Source: Accumulibacter sp. | GTDB taxonomy: Bacteria; Pseudomonadota; Gammaproteobacteria; Burkholderiales; Rhodocyclaceae | Direction of reading: 5' to 3' | DNA length: 64,000 nucleotides | NCBI GenBank assembly: GCA_017302455.1 | Contig: JAFLDO010000022.1 | Span: forward strand, 1 to 64,000 | The notes under the pieces: model-generated | Told to the model about the DNA's origin: nothing | What the model saw: the letters and a program-made list of their open reading frames with translations, nothing else | Databases searched by the model: none | Position numbers and translations under genes: made by a program | In this document: in pieces, positions 6,802 through 14,432 of the stretch | Numbering within the stretch: position 1 is the first letter of the stretch | Layout of the letters: every line of letters begins with the position of its first letter

Positions 6802-7170
6802 CTACTTCACGTTCTGAGCGATTCGCCATAAAACGCCTGACGGATCAAAGAGCGTGAAGTCTCGCATTCTCCAGGGTTGTAGTTCAACCTGGCCGAGCGC
6901 GACTTTGTACTTCTCTGCGAGTCCGGACTCCGTGATCTTCCGGTGCCAGTCATCTACGTCCTCCACGAGCAGATGCATCATGAAGTTCTGGATGTGTTCG
7001 TCAACGCAGAAGTCCTGAAGCAGGAAGCTGGCGTGGTCGTGGTGGAAGTACGCGACACCTCCACCGTCAGAGGCCATGGTGAAGCCGAGGTCCTGATAGA
7101 AGCGCTTCGATAGTTCGAAGTCTCTGGCCGGAACGAATGCCTTGACTTCGGTGACACGTAGATTGGGCAT
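6802..7170 (-). CDS. VOC-fold (glyoxalase / bleomycin-resistance-like) protein, integron cassette
   Basis: A 122-residue protein of the vicinal-oxygen-chelate superfamily. It has the paired beta-alpha-beta-beta-beta modules expected: KAFVPARDFELSKRFYQDLG in the first, then YFHHDHASFLLQDF, and HLLVEDVDDWHRKI with the closing DFTLFDPSGVLWRIAQ in the second. Family members include glyoxalases, dioxygenases and drug-binding proteins. The substrate cannot be read from sequence, so a resistance role is only a possibility. The ATG at 7170 is used because it begins the conserved domain and lies inside the cassette after attC4. VOC genes are frequent integron cargo (family knowledge). Confidence 0.85.
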   Translation of the reverse strand: MPNLRVTEVKAFVPARDFELSKRFYQDLGFTMASDGGGVAYFHHDHASFLLQDFCVDEHIQNFMMHLLVEDVDDWHRKITESGLAEKYKVALGQVELQPWRMRDFTLFDPSGVLWRIAQNVK

Positions 7171-7185
7171 GGTGTTTCCTGTGGC

Positions 7186-7263
7186 GCCTAACGTTGGAGT
7201 TGAGCTGCGGACGCAAGCACGCGAAGCGTGCATGTGGCCGTCGGCTCGAACAACTGGTTAGCC
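7186..7263 (-). other. attC4 integron recombination site
   Basis: A 78-bp site with R'' GGCTAAC (7257-7263) and R' GTTAGGC (7186-7192) on the minus strand. The arms GTTGGAGTTGAGC and GCTCGAACAAC are complementary apart from unpaired bases, as in functional attC hairpins. Confidence 0.85.
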
Positions 7264-7692
7264 CGCACTGTTGGCCTCGACAAGTGAGCGAACTGATGGG
7301 CGCTCGACGAGATGCGCAATGTAGACACCATCGACGACCTCAATGCGCAGTCGAAAGACCGTGCTGTCATCGTACGTGGCGCGCTCGCGAGTAGTGGCAT
7401 TCGTGTCTTTGGCGATGGTGAGCACGCCGAATGCCTCGACACCAGGCGTGGACGCCGCGTAGTGGGCATTTCGCGCGATCTCTTCCGCACCGAGGCGAGA
7501 ATCAGCCTCCTCAGGAATCTCGCGAGGCCGGCGGAGCGACGTGGGATACAGCACGTACTGCCTATTCTTGACTTCGTCACTCCAGAGGGTGAATAGCGCG
7601 CGCCGACCGTCAGCGGACACGGCGGACCACGACCAGCGCGTGTTCCTCAGAGGACAACCGAGGTAGGCGAAGAAGTCCGAGAAGGTGCGCAT
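7258..7692 (-). CDS. Integron cassette protein, hypothetical, 144 aa
   Basis: I do not recognise this protein. The first half (MRTFSDFFAYLGCPLRNTRW, then SWSAVSADGRRALFTLWSDE) suggests a small alpha/beta fold. The second half includes VFRLRIEVVDGVYIAHLVER. It has no signal peptide and no membrane segment. It occupies the first cassette position, starting 14 bases after the attI-like junction and stopping inside R'' of attC4. In integrons the first cassette is the best expressed (family knowledge). The Trp- and Arg-rich start recalls proteins of restriction or nuclease-associated loci, but that is not enough to assign a role. Confidence 0.75.
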   Translation of the reverse strand: MRTFSDFFAYLGCPLRNTRWSWSAVSADGRRALFTLWSDEVKNRQYVLYPTSLRRPREIPEEADSRLGAEEIARNAHYAASTPGVEAFGVLTIAKDTNATTRERATYDDSTVFRLRIEVVDGVYIAHLVERPSVRSLVEANSAG

Positions 7693-7705
7693 AGCAATGC
7701 GTGCG

Positions 7706-7810
7706 GGCTAACGTGATGTCGCAAACCTAATTGACGCAGAGTTTTGCGTCAGCATGCTGTGTGAATGTAAAGTAAGCGATGAACTTCCAACGGAAACAAG
7801 GAGATAGGGC
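7706..7810 (-). promoter_or_regulatory. attI-like integration site and intI upstream region
   Basis: The box GTTAGCC (minus strand, 7706-7712) marks the junction between the first cassette and the platform. Between it and the integrase start is about 98 bp of non-coding DNA with a GACGCA-N6-TGCGTC palindrome at 7732-7749. This matches the usual order intI, attI, cassettes. The position of a Pc promoter could not be fixed by eye. Confidence 0.65.
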
Positions 7811-8038
7811 ATGGGCACGTTCACTAAAAATTCCGACAAGTGCGTCAATGCCAATGGCGTTGTTGGGCCTCCCAACAGGCTCCTTGACCAACTCTCCGAA
7901 AGCATTCGCCGCAAGGACTATAGCATACGGACGGAGCAGGCTTACAGGGGCTGGGTACGGCGTTTCGTCCTTTTCCATGGCCAGCGCCTCCTTTTCCATG
8001 GCAAGCGCCACGCAATCGTTCACTCCCCTATGCTGTAG
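7811..8038 (+). pseudogene. intI: Integron integrase (IntI), N-terminal fragment
   Basis: The 75-codon frame contains [20 protein letters not shown] followed by [15 protein letters not shown], the hallmark N-terminal core-binding region of integron integrases (compare the family pattern LLDQ-RE-IR-HYS-RTEQAY-W---F--FHG-RHP). Full-length integrases are about 320-340 residues; everything after FHGKRHA is missing, including the catalytic Arg-His-Arg-Tyr set. A 21-bp tandem duplication (7968-7988 and 7989-8009) repeats seven codons in frame. The reading direction is opposite to the cassettes, as is normal. The frame ends by running into IS66-type DNA. Recombinase activity must be lost. Confidence 0.85.
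7968..8009 (+). repeat. 21-bp tandem duplication in the intI fragment
   Basis: Two copies of TCCTTTTCCATGGCMAGCGC plus a final C lie head to tail and differ at one base (M = C or A). Seven codons are repeated in frame. Confidence 0.85.
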
Positions 8039-8207
8039 CCGGAATGACAGGGATGGGGGGCAGCGGCAAACCCTTGCGAGCGGCGATGACGGTGGCGAGG
8101 TACTGCGAGACAGAAGCGGCGCGACAGCGACAGGTTTCGACAAGGCTGGCGAGCAGAGCAAAGGCGCGGGAGCCCTGTTCAGAGCGTGTGTCGTAACTGA
8201 TGTGGCG
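8028..8207 (-). pseudogene. IS66-family transposase, C-terminal fragment
   Basis: The minus strand reads RSEQGSRAFALLASLVETCR and SVSQYLATVIAARKGLPLPP before a stop at 8028. This is the C-terminal region found in IS66-type transposases (family knowledge). Only about 55 codons remain. It directly adjoins the broken intI gene, so insertion or recombination involving this element is the likely cause of the integrase loss (inference). Confidence 0.6.
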
Positions 8208-8210
8208 CGC

Positions 8211-8240
8211 AGAACCCAGGGGGCCAGGCTCACAATCTCA
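8211..8240 (+). repeat. RAYT-associated repeat, copy E
   Basis: The stretch contains GGGGGCCAGGCTCACAATCT, a diverged copy of the left end of the RAYT unit. It overlaps the stop codon of the transposase fragment next to it, as at 4671. Confidence 0.65.
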
Positions 8241-8367
8241 CAGAGATCTGTCCACGCTCTCGCTCTCCAGCCTTCTGTGGTGGAGGCTTTTTCGGTCGGC
8301 TTCGCGGTTGGGCTTCGTGTTTCTGCCCCGTCGCCTTTTCGATGCCGGCAAGGAAGCGCGAGTCCCA
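8230..8367 (-). pseudogene. RAYT transposase, C-terminal fragment
   Basis: The minus strand encodes DSRFLAGIEKATGQKHEAQP followed by RSRPKKPPPQKAGERERGQI and a stop. This aligns with the C-terminus of the full RAYT at 4671-5408 (DARFLDSIEKAMGHRREARP, then RGRPKKP). Only the last 45 or so codons remain, so the rest of this second copy has been deleted. Confidence 0.8.
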
Positions 8368-8672
8368 TAAATGAACGTTGGGGCACGCAAACGGGAGCCA
8401 GCTAATTTGTGACCGCGCGTTTCTCGCCGTCCACCTCGATACCCCTCGGACAGGGCGTTCTTCCCGCCGCCGGCCGCGACGCGTGTGCTAAAGTCGCCGC
8501 CTTCCGGTCAAGGCGAGTCGCCGGCGCGGCAGGCAGCTGACCGGAACGGGGCACGCGGTTCGCGACGGTGATACATTGGCCTGCAAGGTGACCGGTCCTC
8601 GGCCGCAGTAGGGCGATGCCGGCGGTGGCATCGACGTGACATCGAAACAGTTGAAACTTCTCCTGGAGATGG
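8368..8672. other. Intergenic region upstream of the hydrolase pair
   Basis: About 300 bases without a gene. Base composition returns to the core high-GC pattern here. The sequence CCTGGAG before the hydrolase start is a plausible ribosome-binding site. I see no clear promoter or repeat. Confidence 0.5.
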
Positions 8673-9575
8673 ATGATGAGTGCGCTTTCCGGGTTATCCC
8701 GTTGGCTCGCCGGGACGACGCCGGCCTTCGCCGAACGTCAGGTACGCTGCGCTTCGCCTGCGGGTCTGCATCGCATGGCGTATACGGAATGGGGCGAGCG
8801 CGACAATCCGAACGTCCTCGTTTGCGCGCACGGGCTGACGCGCAACGGGCGTGACTTCGACGAACTGGCGCGCGTGCTGGCCGCCGATTATCGCGTGCTG
8901 TGCCCCGACGTCGTCGGGCGTGGGCGCAGCGACTGGCTGCGTGACCCGTCCGGCTACGTTGTTCAGCAGTACGTGACGGACATGCTGGTGCTGCTTGCCC
9001 GGCTCGATGTCGAAGCGGTGCACTGGCTCGGCACGTCGCTGGGGGGGCTGATCGGGATGTGGATCGCCAGCCAGGAAGATTCGCCGATCACGCGCCTGGT
9101 GCTCAACGATGTCGGGCCGGTGATCACCGTCGCTTCGCTGCAACGGATCAGCGACTACGTCGGCCGCGCACCGAAGTTCGACACCTTCGACGATGCCGAG
9201 AAGTACATTCGACTGGTCAGTGAGCCCTTCGGCCCCCTGAGCGACGCGCAGTGGCGCCATCTCACCGAGTTCTGCCTGCAGCGGGCGTCCGATGGACGCC
9301 TGGAGATGTGCTACGACCCGGCGATCGGCGAGCCGTTCCGGCAGGCGCTGAGTTCCGGGGATATCGACCTGTGGCCGATCTACGATCGCATCCGCTGCCC
9401 GACGCTGGTGCTGCGCGGCGCCGATTCCGATCTGCTGACGGCCGAGACGCTGCAGGCGATGGCGATGCGGGGCCCGCGCCCGCAGACCGTCGAGATTCCC
9501 GGTGTCGGACACGCTCCGATGTTTCTCGACGCCGGGCAGATCGGCATCGTGCGCGACTTCCTGCTGGTCGTCTGA
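8673..9575 (+). CDS. Alpha/beta hydrolase
   Basis: A 300-residue enzyme of the alpha/beta-hydrolase fold. The visible triad is typical: the nucleophile elbow LGTSLGGLIG near residue 130, an Asp in a RGADSDLL segment near 250, and the His in GVGHAPMF near 280. The oxyanion region AHGLTRNGRDF is also present. The substrate is not evident; members include esterases and C-C hydrolases. The gene lies four bases upstream of a second hydrolase, so the two are probably co-transcribed and translationally linked. The ATG at 8673 has a GGAG-type signal upstream. Confidence 0.88.
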   Translation: MMSALSGLSRWLAGTTPAFAERQVRCASPAGLHRMAYTEWGERDNPNVLVCAHGLTRNGRDFDELARVLAADYRVLCPDVVGRGRSDWLRDPSGYVVQQYVTDMLVLLARLDVEAVHWLGTSLGGLIGMWIASQEDSPITRLVLNDVGPVITVASLQRISDYVGRAPKFDTFDDAEKYIRLVSEPFGPLSDAQWRHLTEFCLQRASDGRLEMCYDPAIGEPFRQALSSGDIDLWPIYDRIRCPTLVLRGADSDLLTAETLQAMAMRGPRPQTVEIPGVGHAPMFLDAGQIGIVRDFLLVV

Positions 9576-9579
9576 CGGG

Positions 9580-10359
9580 GTGGTCGACTTCGTCGATGTC
9601 GACGGCGGGCGCCTCGAGTACGAGCTGATTGCGGCGCGCCGGCCCGGTCTCCCGACGCTGGTCTTTCTCCACGAGGCGCTTGGCAGCGTCGCGCTGTGGC
9701 GTGATTTCCCGGCGCGCGTGGCGGCGGCGACCGGTTGTCGGACCTTGCTCTGGTCGCGCCTCGGGCACGGTCGCTCGGCACCGCTACCGGCGCCGCGGAC
9801 GCCGCGCTACCTGCACACCGAGGCGCTCGAACGGTTTCCGCGCTTGCTGGCGGCGCTGTCCATCGAACGGCCGGTGCTGATCGGGCACAGCGATGGTGGC
9901 TCGATTGCGCTGATCCACGCGGCCGCGCTGCCGGATCGCGTCGCCGGAGTCGTCGTCATGGCGCCCCACGAGTTCGTCGAGGAAAAAGCTCTGGCCGGCA
10001 TTCGCCTGGCCGGCGAGTCGTACGCGCACGGCGACTGGCCGCAGAAACTGGCACGCTATCACCGCGACCCGGACGCCGTTTTCCGGGCCTGGCACGACAC
10101 CTGGCTGGCACCCGAGTTCCGCGCCTGGAGCATCACCGACTGTCTGCCGGGGCTGCGCTGTCCGGTGTTGGCGATCCAGGGCGAAGACGACGAGTACGCG
10201 ACGATGTCCCAGATCGAGTGCATTGCGAAAGCCGCTGCGGATGTCGAACTGCTCGGGCTGGCCGGCTGCGGTCATTCGCCGCACCGCGATCAGCCGTTGG
10301 CGGTCATCGAGGCAATCGTCGGTTTTCTCGGACGGCTTGACAGCGGCGCGGGGCGCTGA
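9580..10359 (+). CDS. Alpha/beta hydrolase (second of the pair)
   Basis: A 259-residue alpha/beta hydrolase with its own triad: IGHSDGGSIALIHAA carries the nucleophile serine near residue 96, GEDDEYAT the acidic residue near 205, and GCGHSPHRDQP the histidine near 230. I chose GTG at 9580, just after the upstream stop, because the conserved domain begins with the VDFVDVDGGRLEYEL strand; the longer frame would read through the end of the first gene. The two hydrolases differ in sequence, so this is not a recent tandem duplication. Substrate unknown. Confidence 0.85.
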   Translation: MVDFVDVDGGRLEYELIAARRPGLPTLVFLHEALGSVALWRDFPARVAAATGCRTLLWSRLGHGRSAPLPAPRTPRYLHTEALERFPRLLAALSIERPVLIGHSDGGSIALIHAAALPDRVAGVVVMAPHEFVEEKALAGIRLAGESYAHGDWPQKLARYHRDPDAVFRAWHDTWLAPEFRAWSITDCLPGLRCPVLAIQGEDDEYATMSQIECIAKAAADVELLGLAGCGHSPHRDQPLAVIEAIVGFLGRLDSGAGR

Positions 10360-10410
10360 CGCCGGTCGCTTGCCGTGTCGGGCGCAAGGGGCGCTCCGCT
10401 CGGCTGAGCC

Positions 10411-11187
10411 TCAGCGTGCGACCAGCCGCGAAGCCGGATCCTGCCGGTAGAAGCCGGCCAGACTGGCGTAGAGTTGCGGATACTCGGCCTGCAGAATGTC
10501 CGGCGTTTCGAAGAACGCTTCGCTCATGACCGCAAAAAACTCGCCGGGATTCTCCGCCGCGTACGGGTCGAAGGGTGTTTCCTCGTCGGCCGCGGCCGCC
10601 TCGTCCACCCAGGCGCAGAAATCGTCGTAGCTGGTACGCAGCACCTCCTGCCAGGCGGCGCGGGGGAGTTCCGGCGGCAGCGGCGGGATGCCGTTCGCCT
10701 CGCCGCTGAGCATGTCCAGCTTGTGCGCGAACTCGTGGATGACGACGTTGTAGCCGCTCCCGGCCATCTGCGCGTCGCGCCAGGAAATGAGCAGCGGACC
10801 GCCGTCCCAGGCTTCACCCGAGGCCAGTTCCTCGTATTCATGGACGACGCCGGATTCGTCCTCGATGCTGCGCGGGATGATGAATTCGTCGGGGTAGACG
10901 ATGATCCCTATCCAGCCGCGATAGTAGTCGAGGCCGAGGTTGAGGATCGGCAGGCAACCCTGTGCGGCGATCGACAGACAGATGGCGTTGCTGAGCTGCA
11001 GCCCGCCGGCGGTGGTGAACTCCTTCTCGGCGAGAAATCGCTCGGCCAGACCGCGCAGCCGGAGCTGTTCGTCGGCGTCGAGTGCCGCGAGAAACGGTAG
11101 CCCCGCCATGATCTCTTGCCACAAGGCTTCCGGTGGCGGGGCGGGTTCGAGGCGCTTGCGCCACCAGCCGAGGAGGGTTTCGATCAT
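10411..11187 (-). CDS. mtfA: MtfA-type zinc peptidase (M90)
   Basis: The 258-residue protein resembles MtfA, the cytosolic peptidase that binds the glucose repressor Mlc in enterobacteria. The metal-binding HExxH is present as VVIHEFAHKLD near residue 150, and a later VMSEAFFETPD segment supplies the third-ligand glutamate region. The N-terminus MIETLLGWWRKRL is family-like and length is normal. It overlaps the upstream EamA gene by four bases (ATGA), so the two are translationally coupled. Whether an Mlc partner exists here is not known. Confidence 0.9.
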   Translation of the reverse strand: MIETLLGWWRKRLEPAPPPEALWQEIMAGLPFLAALDADEQLRLRGLAERFLAEKEFTTAGGLQLSNAICLSIAAQGCLPILNLGLDYYRGWIGIIVYPDEFIIPRSIEDESGVVHEYEELASGEAWDGGPLLISWRDAQMAGSGYNVVIHEFAHKLDMLSGEANGIPPLPPELPRAAWQEVLRTSYDDFCAWVDEAAAADEETPFDPYAAENPGEFFAVMSEAFFETPDILQAEYPQLYASLAGFYRQDPASRLVAR

Positions 11188-12089
11188 GGTGTTCTCGGCT
11201 GCGGTGGCGTTGCGGTGGTCAGGTAGATGCCGGCGAAGATCAGCGCGATGCCGCCGTAGTGGTAGGACTGCGGGATTTCGGCGAGGAAGATGGCGGAGAG
11301 GATGATTCCGAAAACCGGCATCAGGTGCAGGAATAGGCTGGCCTTGCTGGCCCCGACTTCGCCCACGGCGCGGTTGTAGAAGACGTAGCCGAGAAAGCCC
11401 GGAAAGACGCCGGTGTAGGCGATCCCGGCGAGCGAGCCGGGCGACACGGCAATCGTTCTGCCCTGGGCGATTTCCCAGGCGTAGGCGGGGGCGAGCGCAA
11501 GCAGCCCGACGACGGTGAAGGCGGCGAGCAGCAACATCGGGTCAACGCCCGCCGGCCGCCACTGCAGGCCGATGGTGTAGAGCGCCCAGGTGAATACCGC
11601 GGCGAGCATCCACAGGTCACCGACGTTGAGGCTCAGACTGGCCAGTGTCGCGAACTGGCCACGGCAGACGATGGTCGCCACGCCGACGAAGGACAACAGC
11701 ACGCCGAGCGATTCGACGCGGCGCAGGTGCTTCTTGAGGAAGACCCACGACAGGGTGATCGTGGCGATCGGGATGAAGGAGTTGAGCAGCACGGCGTTGG
11801 TCGCCGGCGTGTAGTTCAGGCCGACGTAGGCGAGCGTGTTGTAGCCGCCGACACCGAGCAGTCCGAGGCTGACCACGGCCTTCCAGCCGCGCCGGAGCAA
11901 GGGCCATTGCGAACGCAGATGCGGCAGGGCGAGCGGCAGGGTCAGCAGCAGGGCGATTGCCCAGCGCCAGAAGGCGAGCGAGAGGGGGGGAACTTCGTTG
12001 CGAATCGCGCGACCGAGAACCATGTTGCCCGACCAGAACAGAGTGGTCAGCACGAGCAGCAGATAGGGGTGGTGCAGGCGGGCGAGCAT
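11184..12089 (-). CDS. EamA/DMT-family transporter
   Basis: A 301-residue integral membrane protein of the drug/metabolite transporter superfamily, with two EamA repeats and about ten hydrophobic helices (for example LLLVLTTLFWSGNMVLGRAI at the start and LFLHLMPVFGIILSAIFLAE near the end). Substrates of this family range from amino acids to sugars and cannot be inferred. I chose the ATG at 12089, directly before the first helix; an ATG at 12125 is a possible alternative. Its stop overlaps the mtfA start. Confidence 0.87.
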   Translation of the reverse strand: MLARLHHPYLLLVLTTLFWSGNMVLGRAIRNEVPPLSLAFWRWAIALLLTLPLALPHLRSQWPLLRRGWKAVVSLGLLGVGGYNTLAYVGLNYTPATNAVLLNSFIPIATITLSWVFLKKHLRRVESLGVLLSFVGVATIVCRGQFATLASLSLNVGDLWMLAAVFTWALYTIGLQWRPAGVDPMLLLAAFTVVGLLALAPAYAWEIAQGRTIAVSPGSLAGIAYTGVFPGFLGYVFYNRAVGEVGASKASLFLHLMPVFGIILSAIFLAEIPQSYHYGGIALIFAGIYLTTATPPQPRTP

Positions 12090-12143
12090 GGCGGGCAACC
12101 GTCGCGGGAAACCGGCATTATGCATGATGGCCGGGCGAGGACT

Positions 12144-12149
12144 TATAAT
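12144..12149 (+). promoter_or_regulatory. Candidate -10 box (TATAAT) immediately upstream of relA
   Basis: A perfect TATAAT ends seven bases before the relA ATG at 12156. If used, transcription would start at or next to the A of the start codon, giving a leaderless mRNA. No good -35 box is visible at the right distance. Confidence 0.3.
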
Positions 12150-12155
12150 GCTTCG

Positions 12156-14381
12156 ATGGTCTCGGTCATCCACTCGGTCGCTGCGCAGAGCGACTTCGAG
12201 CACTCCTTGCAGACGCTTGTTGAAGGTCTACCCGCTGTCGAGGCAGAGCGCCTGCGTCGGGCGGTGGACTTCGCCCGCGGCATCTATGGCGATGGCCAAC
12301 TGGGTAGCGGCGAAGCAGTCTGGGGTCATGCGCTGGGTATGGCGCTGATCGTCGCCGGGCTCAAACTGGACGCCGATTCGCGTCTGGCGGCGCTGCTGTT
12401 TGCGGTGCCGGCGATCCTGGAGTTTGGCCTGACCCGCATCGAAAGCGATTTCGGGCGAAGCGTGGCGCATCTGGTCGACGGAATCTCGCGCCTGAATCGC
12501 TTGCGGCCGATCTCGCGCGGTTTCGTCGCGCATTCGATCGACAGCGGCGAGAAGAACCCGCAGGAGCTGCGGTCGCAGATCGAAGTGCTGCGCAAGATGC
12601 TGCTGGCCATGGTCGAGGACATCAGGGTGGTACTGCTGCGCCTGGCTTCACGCACGCAGACCCTGCGCCATTACGCCGCCGAGCCCGATGAGCTGCGCGT
12701 TCCGGTGGCGCGTGAGACGCTCGAACTGTATTCGCCGCTGGCCAACCGGCTCGGCGTCTGGGAGCTGAAGTGGGAACTCGAGGATCTTTCCTTCCGCTAC
12801 CTGCACCCGGAGATCTACAAGGAGATCGCCAGGCACCTCGACGAGAAGCGGACCGAGCGCGAACAGTTCATCGCCGACGCGATCGATCGCCTGAAGAGCG
12901 AACTGGCGGCCGCCGGCGTCGGTACGCCCGAAATCTATGGGCGACCCAAGCACATCTACAGCATCTGGAACAAGATGCGCAAGAAGGGCGTCGAGTTCTC
13001 CGAGGTCTATGACGTGCGTGCGCTGCGCGTGATCGTCGAGGAGGTGAGGGATTGCTATACGGCGCTCGGCATCGTGCACCACATCTGGTCGCCGATCGCC
13101 AAGGAGTTCGACGACTACATCTCGCATCCGAAGGGTAACGACTACCGCTCACTGCACACGGCAGTGCACTGCCCTGACGGGCGGGCGATCGAGGTGCAGA
13201 TTCGCACCCGGGAAATGCACCGCCACGCCGAACTGGGCGTCGCTGCGCACTGGCGCTACAAGGAAGGCAGCGGGACGACGCCGGAAGACCGCTACGACGA
13301 GAAGATTGCCTGGCTGCGTCAGTTGCTGACTTGGCGGGACGATGTGGCGGATTCGTCGGACTGGGTCAAACACTACAAGCAGGCCGCCTTCGACGAGACG
13401 GTCTACATCCTGACGCCGCAGGGGCGCGTCGTCGATCTGCCGCGTGGTGCGACACCGGTTGATTTCGCCTATCGGGTGCACACCGATATCGGTCACCGTT
13501 GTCGTGGCGCCAAGGTCGACGGCGCGCTGGTGCCGCTCAACACACAACTGGCCACCGGGCAACGTGTCGAGATCGTCCTCGCCAAACACGGTGGCCCGTC
13601 GCGTGACTGGTTGAACTCCTCGCTCGGTTACTTGTTCACCCATCGGTCGCGCGTCAAGGTCAGGCAATGGTTCGCCAGTCTGGCGCTCGAGGACACCCTT
13701 GCCGAAGGGCGTTCGGTCGTTGTCCGTGAACTGCAGAGGATGGGTCAGACAGGCGTCAGTCTTGACGAGCTGGCGGTCCGGCTGGGCCTTGCCGGTAGCG
13801 ACGATCTGTTCATCGCGGTAGCGCGGGCCAAGCTCAACATCCGCCAGTTGCAGGTGGCGGTGCGCGGCACCGACATGCCGGTCGACGAACGCCTTGTCGG
13901 TGAATTGCCGGTACGCCGGCAGCGAGACAGCGATGTGGCCGAAAAGGGCATCCTGATCGTTGGCGTCGATCGCTTGCTGACCCAGCTGGCCGGTTGTTGC
14001 AAACCGGTGCCGCCCGACCCCATCGTCGGCTTCGTCACGCGTGGCAAGGGGGTGTCCGTCCATCGTCTGGACTGCAGCAACTTCACCAACATGCGCGGCA
14101 TGCATCCCGAGCGGGTGATCGAAACGACCTGGGGTTTGAAGACGGACAGCGTCTTTGCCGCCGACATCGTGATTGACGCCCACGATCGTCAGGGTTTGCT
14201 GCGCGACGTGTCGGACATTCTGGCGCGCGAGAAAATCAACGTCATCGCGGTCAATACCCAGTCGCGGCAGGGCAATGCGCACATGAGCTTCACCGCCGAA
14301 GTCGGCACCATGGCGCAGCTCAATCGGACGCTGGCGCTGCTGCATCAGGTCGAGGGAGTCGTGGGCGCGCGGCGCGCCTGA
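12156..14381 (+). CDS. relA: RelA-type (p)ppGpp synthetase
   Basis: A 741-residue long RSH protein that makes the stringent-response alarmone from ATP and GDP/GTP. Domains in order: degenerate HD region (about 50-150), synthetase (about 230-360, with GRPKHIYSIWNKM and HPKGNDYRSLHT plus VQIRT), TGS (about 410-470, VYILTPQGRVVDLP), and a C-terminal ACT domain (from about 665). In the HD region the expected His-Asp pair is replaced by ALLFAVPA, so hydrolase activity should be absent, as in RelA rather than SpoT. The ATG at 12156 gives the normal length; the frame is open further upstream but without homology. It converges on ppk1. Confidence 0.92.
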   Translation: MVSVIHSVAAQSDFEHSLQTLVEGLPAVEAERLRRAVDFARGIYGDGQLGSGEAVWGHALGMALIVAGLKLDADSRLAALLFAVPAILEFGLTRIESDFGRSVAHLVDGISRLNRLRPISRGFVAHSIDSGEKNPQELRSQIEVLRKMLLAMVEDIRVVLLRLASRTQTLRHYAAEPDELRVPVARETLELYSPLANRLGVWELKWELEDLSFRYLHPEIYKEIARHLDEKRTEREQFIADAIDRLKSELAAAGVGTPEIYGRPKHIYSIWNKMRKKGVEFSEVYDVRALRVIVEEVRDCYTALGIVHHIWSPIAKEFDDYISHPKGNDYRSLHTAVHCPDGRAIEVQIRTREMHRHAELGVAAHWRYKEGSGTTPEDRYDEKIAWLRQLLTWRDDVADSSDWVKHYKQAAFDETVYILTPQGRVVDLPRGATPVDFAYRVHTDIGHRCRGAKVDGALVPLNTQLATGQRVEIVLAKHGGPSRDWLNSSLGYLFTHRSRVKVRQWFASLALEDTLAEGRSVVVRELQRMGQTGVSLDELAVRLGLAGSDDLFIAVARAKLNIRQLQVAVRGTDMPVDERLVGELPVRRQRDSDVAEKGILIVGVDRLLTQLAGCCKPVPPDPIVGFVTRGKGVSVHRLDCSNFTNMRGMHPERVIETTWGLKTDSVFAADIVIDAHDRQGLLRDVSDILAREKINVIAVNTQSRQGNAHMSFTAEVGTMAQLNRTLALLHQVEGVVGARRA

Positions 14382-14403
14382 CCAAGGCCGCCGCGCGCGG
14401 GGA

Positions 14404-14427
14404 GGCAAGGGGGGCGTCCCCCCTGCC
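14404..14427. terminator. GC-rich hairpin between convergent relA and ppk1
   Basis: GGCAAGGGGGG and CCCCCCTGCC can pair around a CGT loop with one bulge. No long T-run follows on either strand, so it is at best a bidirectional pause or terminator. Confidence 0.35.
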
Positions 14428-14432
14428 GTGAT

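Noticed and set aside
8673-10359. The two alpha/beta hydrolases as a recent tandem duplication
   Set aside because: They share only the fold motifs; sequences and spacing of the triads differ clearly.
11727-12155. A 143-residue extension of RelA
   Set aside because: This region is the antisense of the EamA gene; RelA homology and normal length start at 12156.
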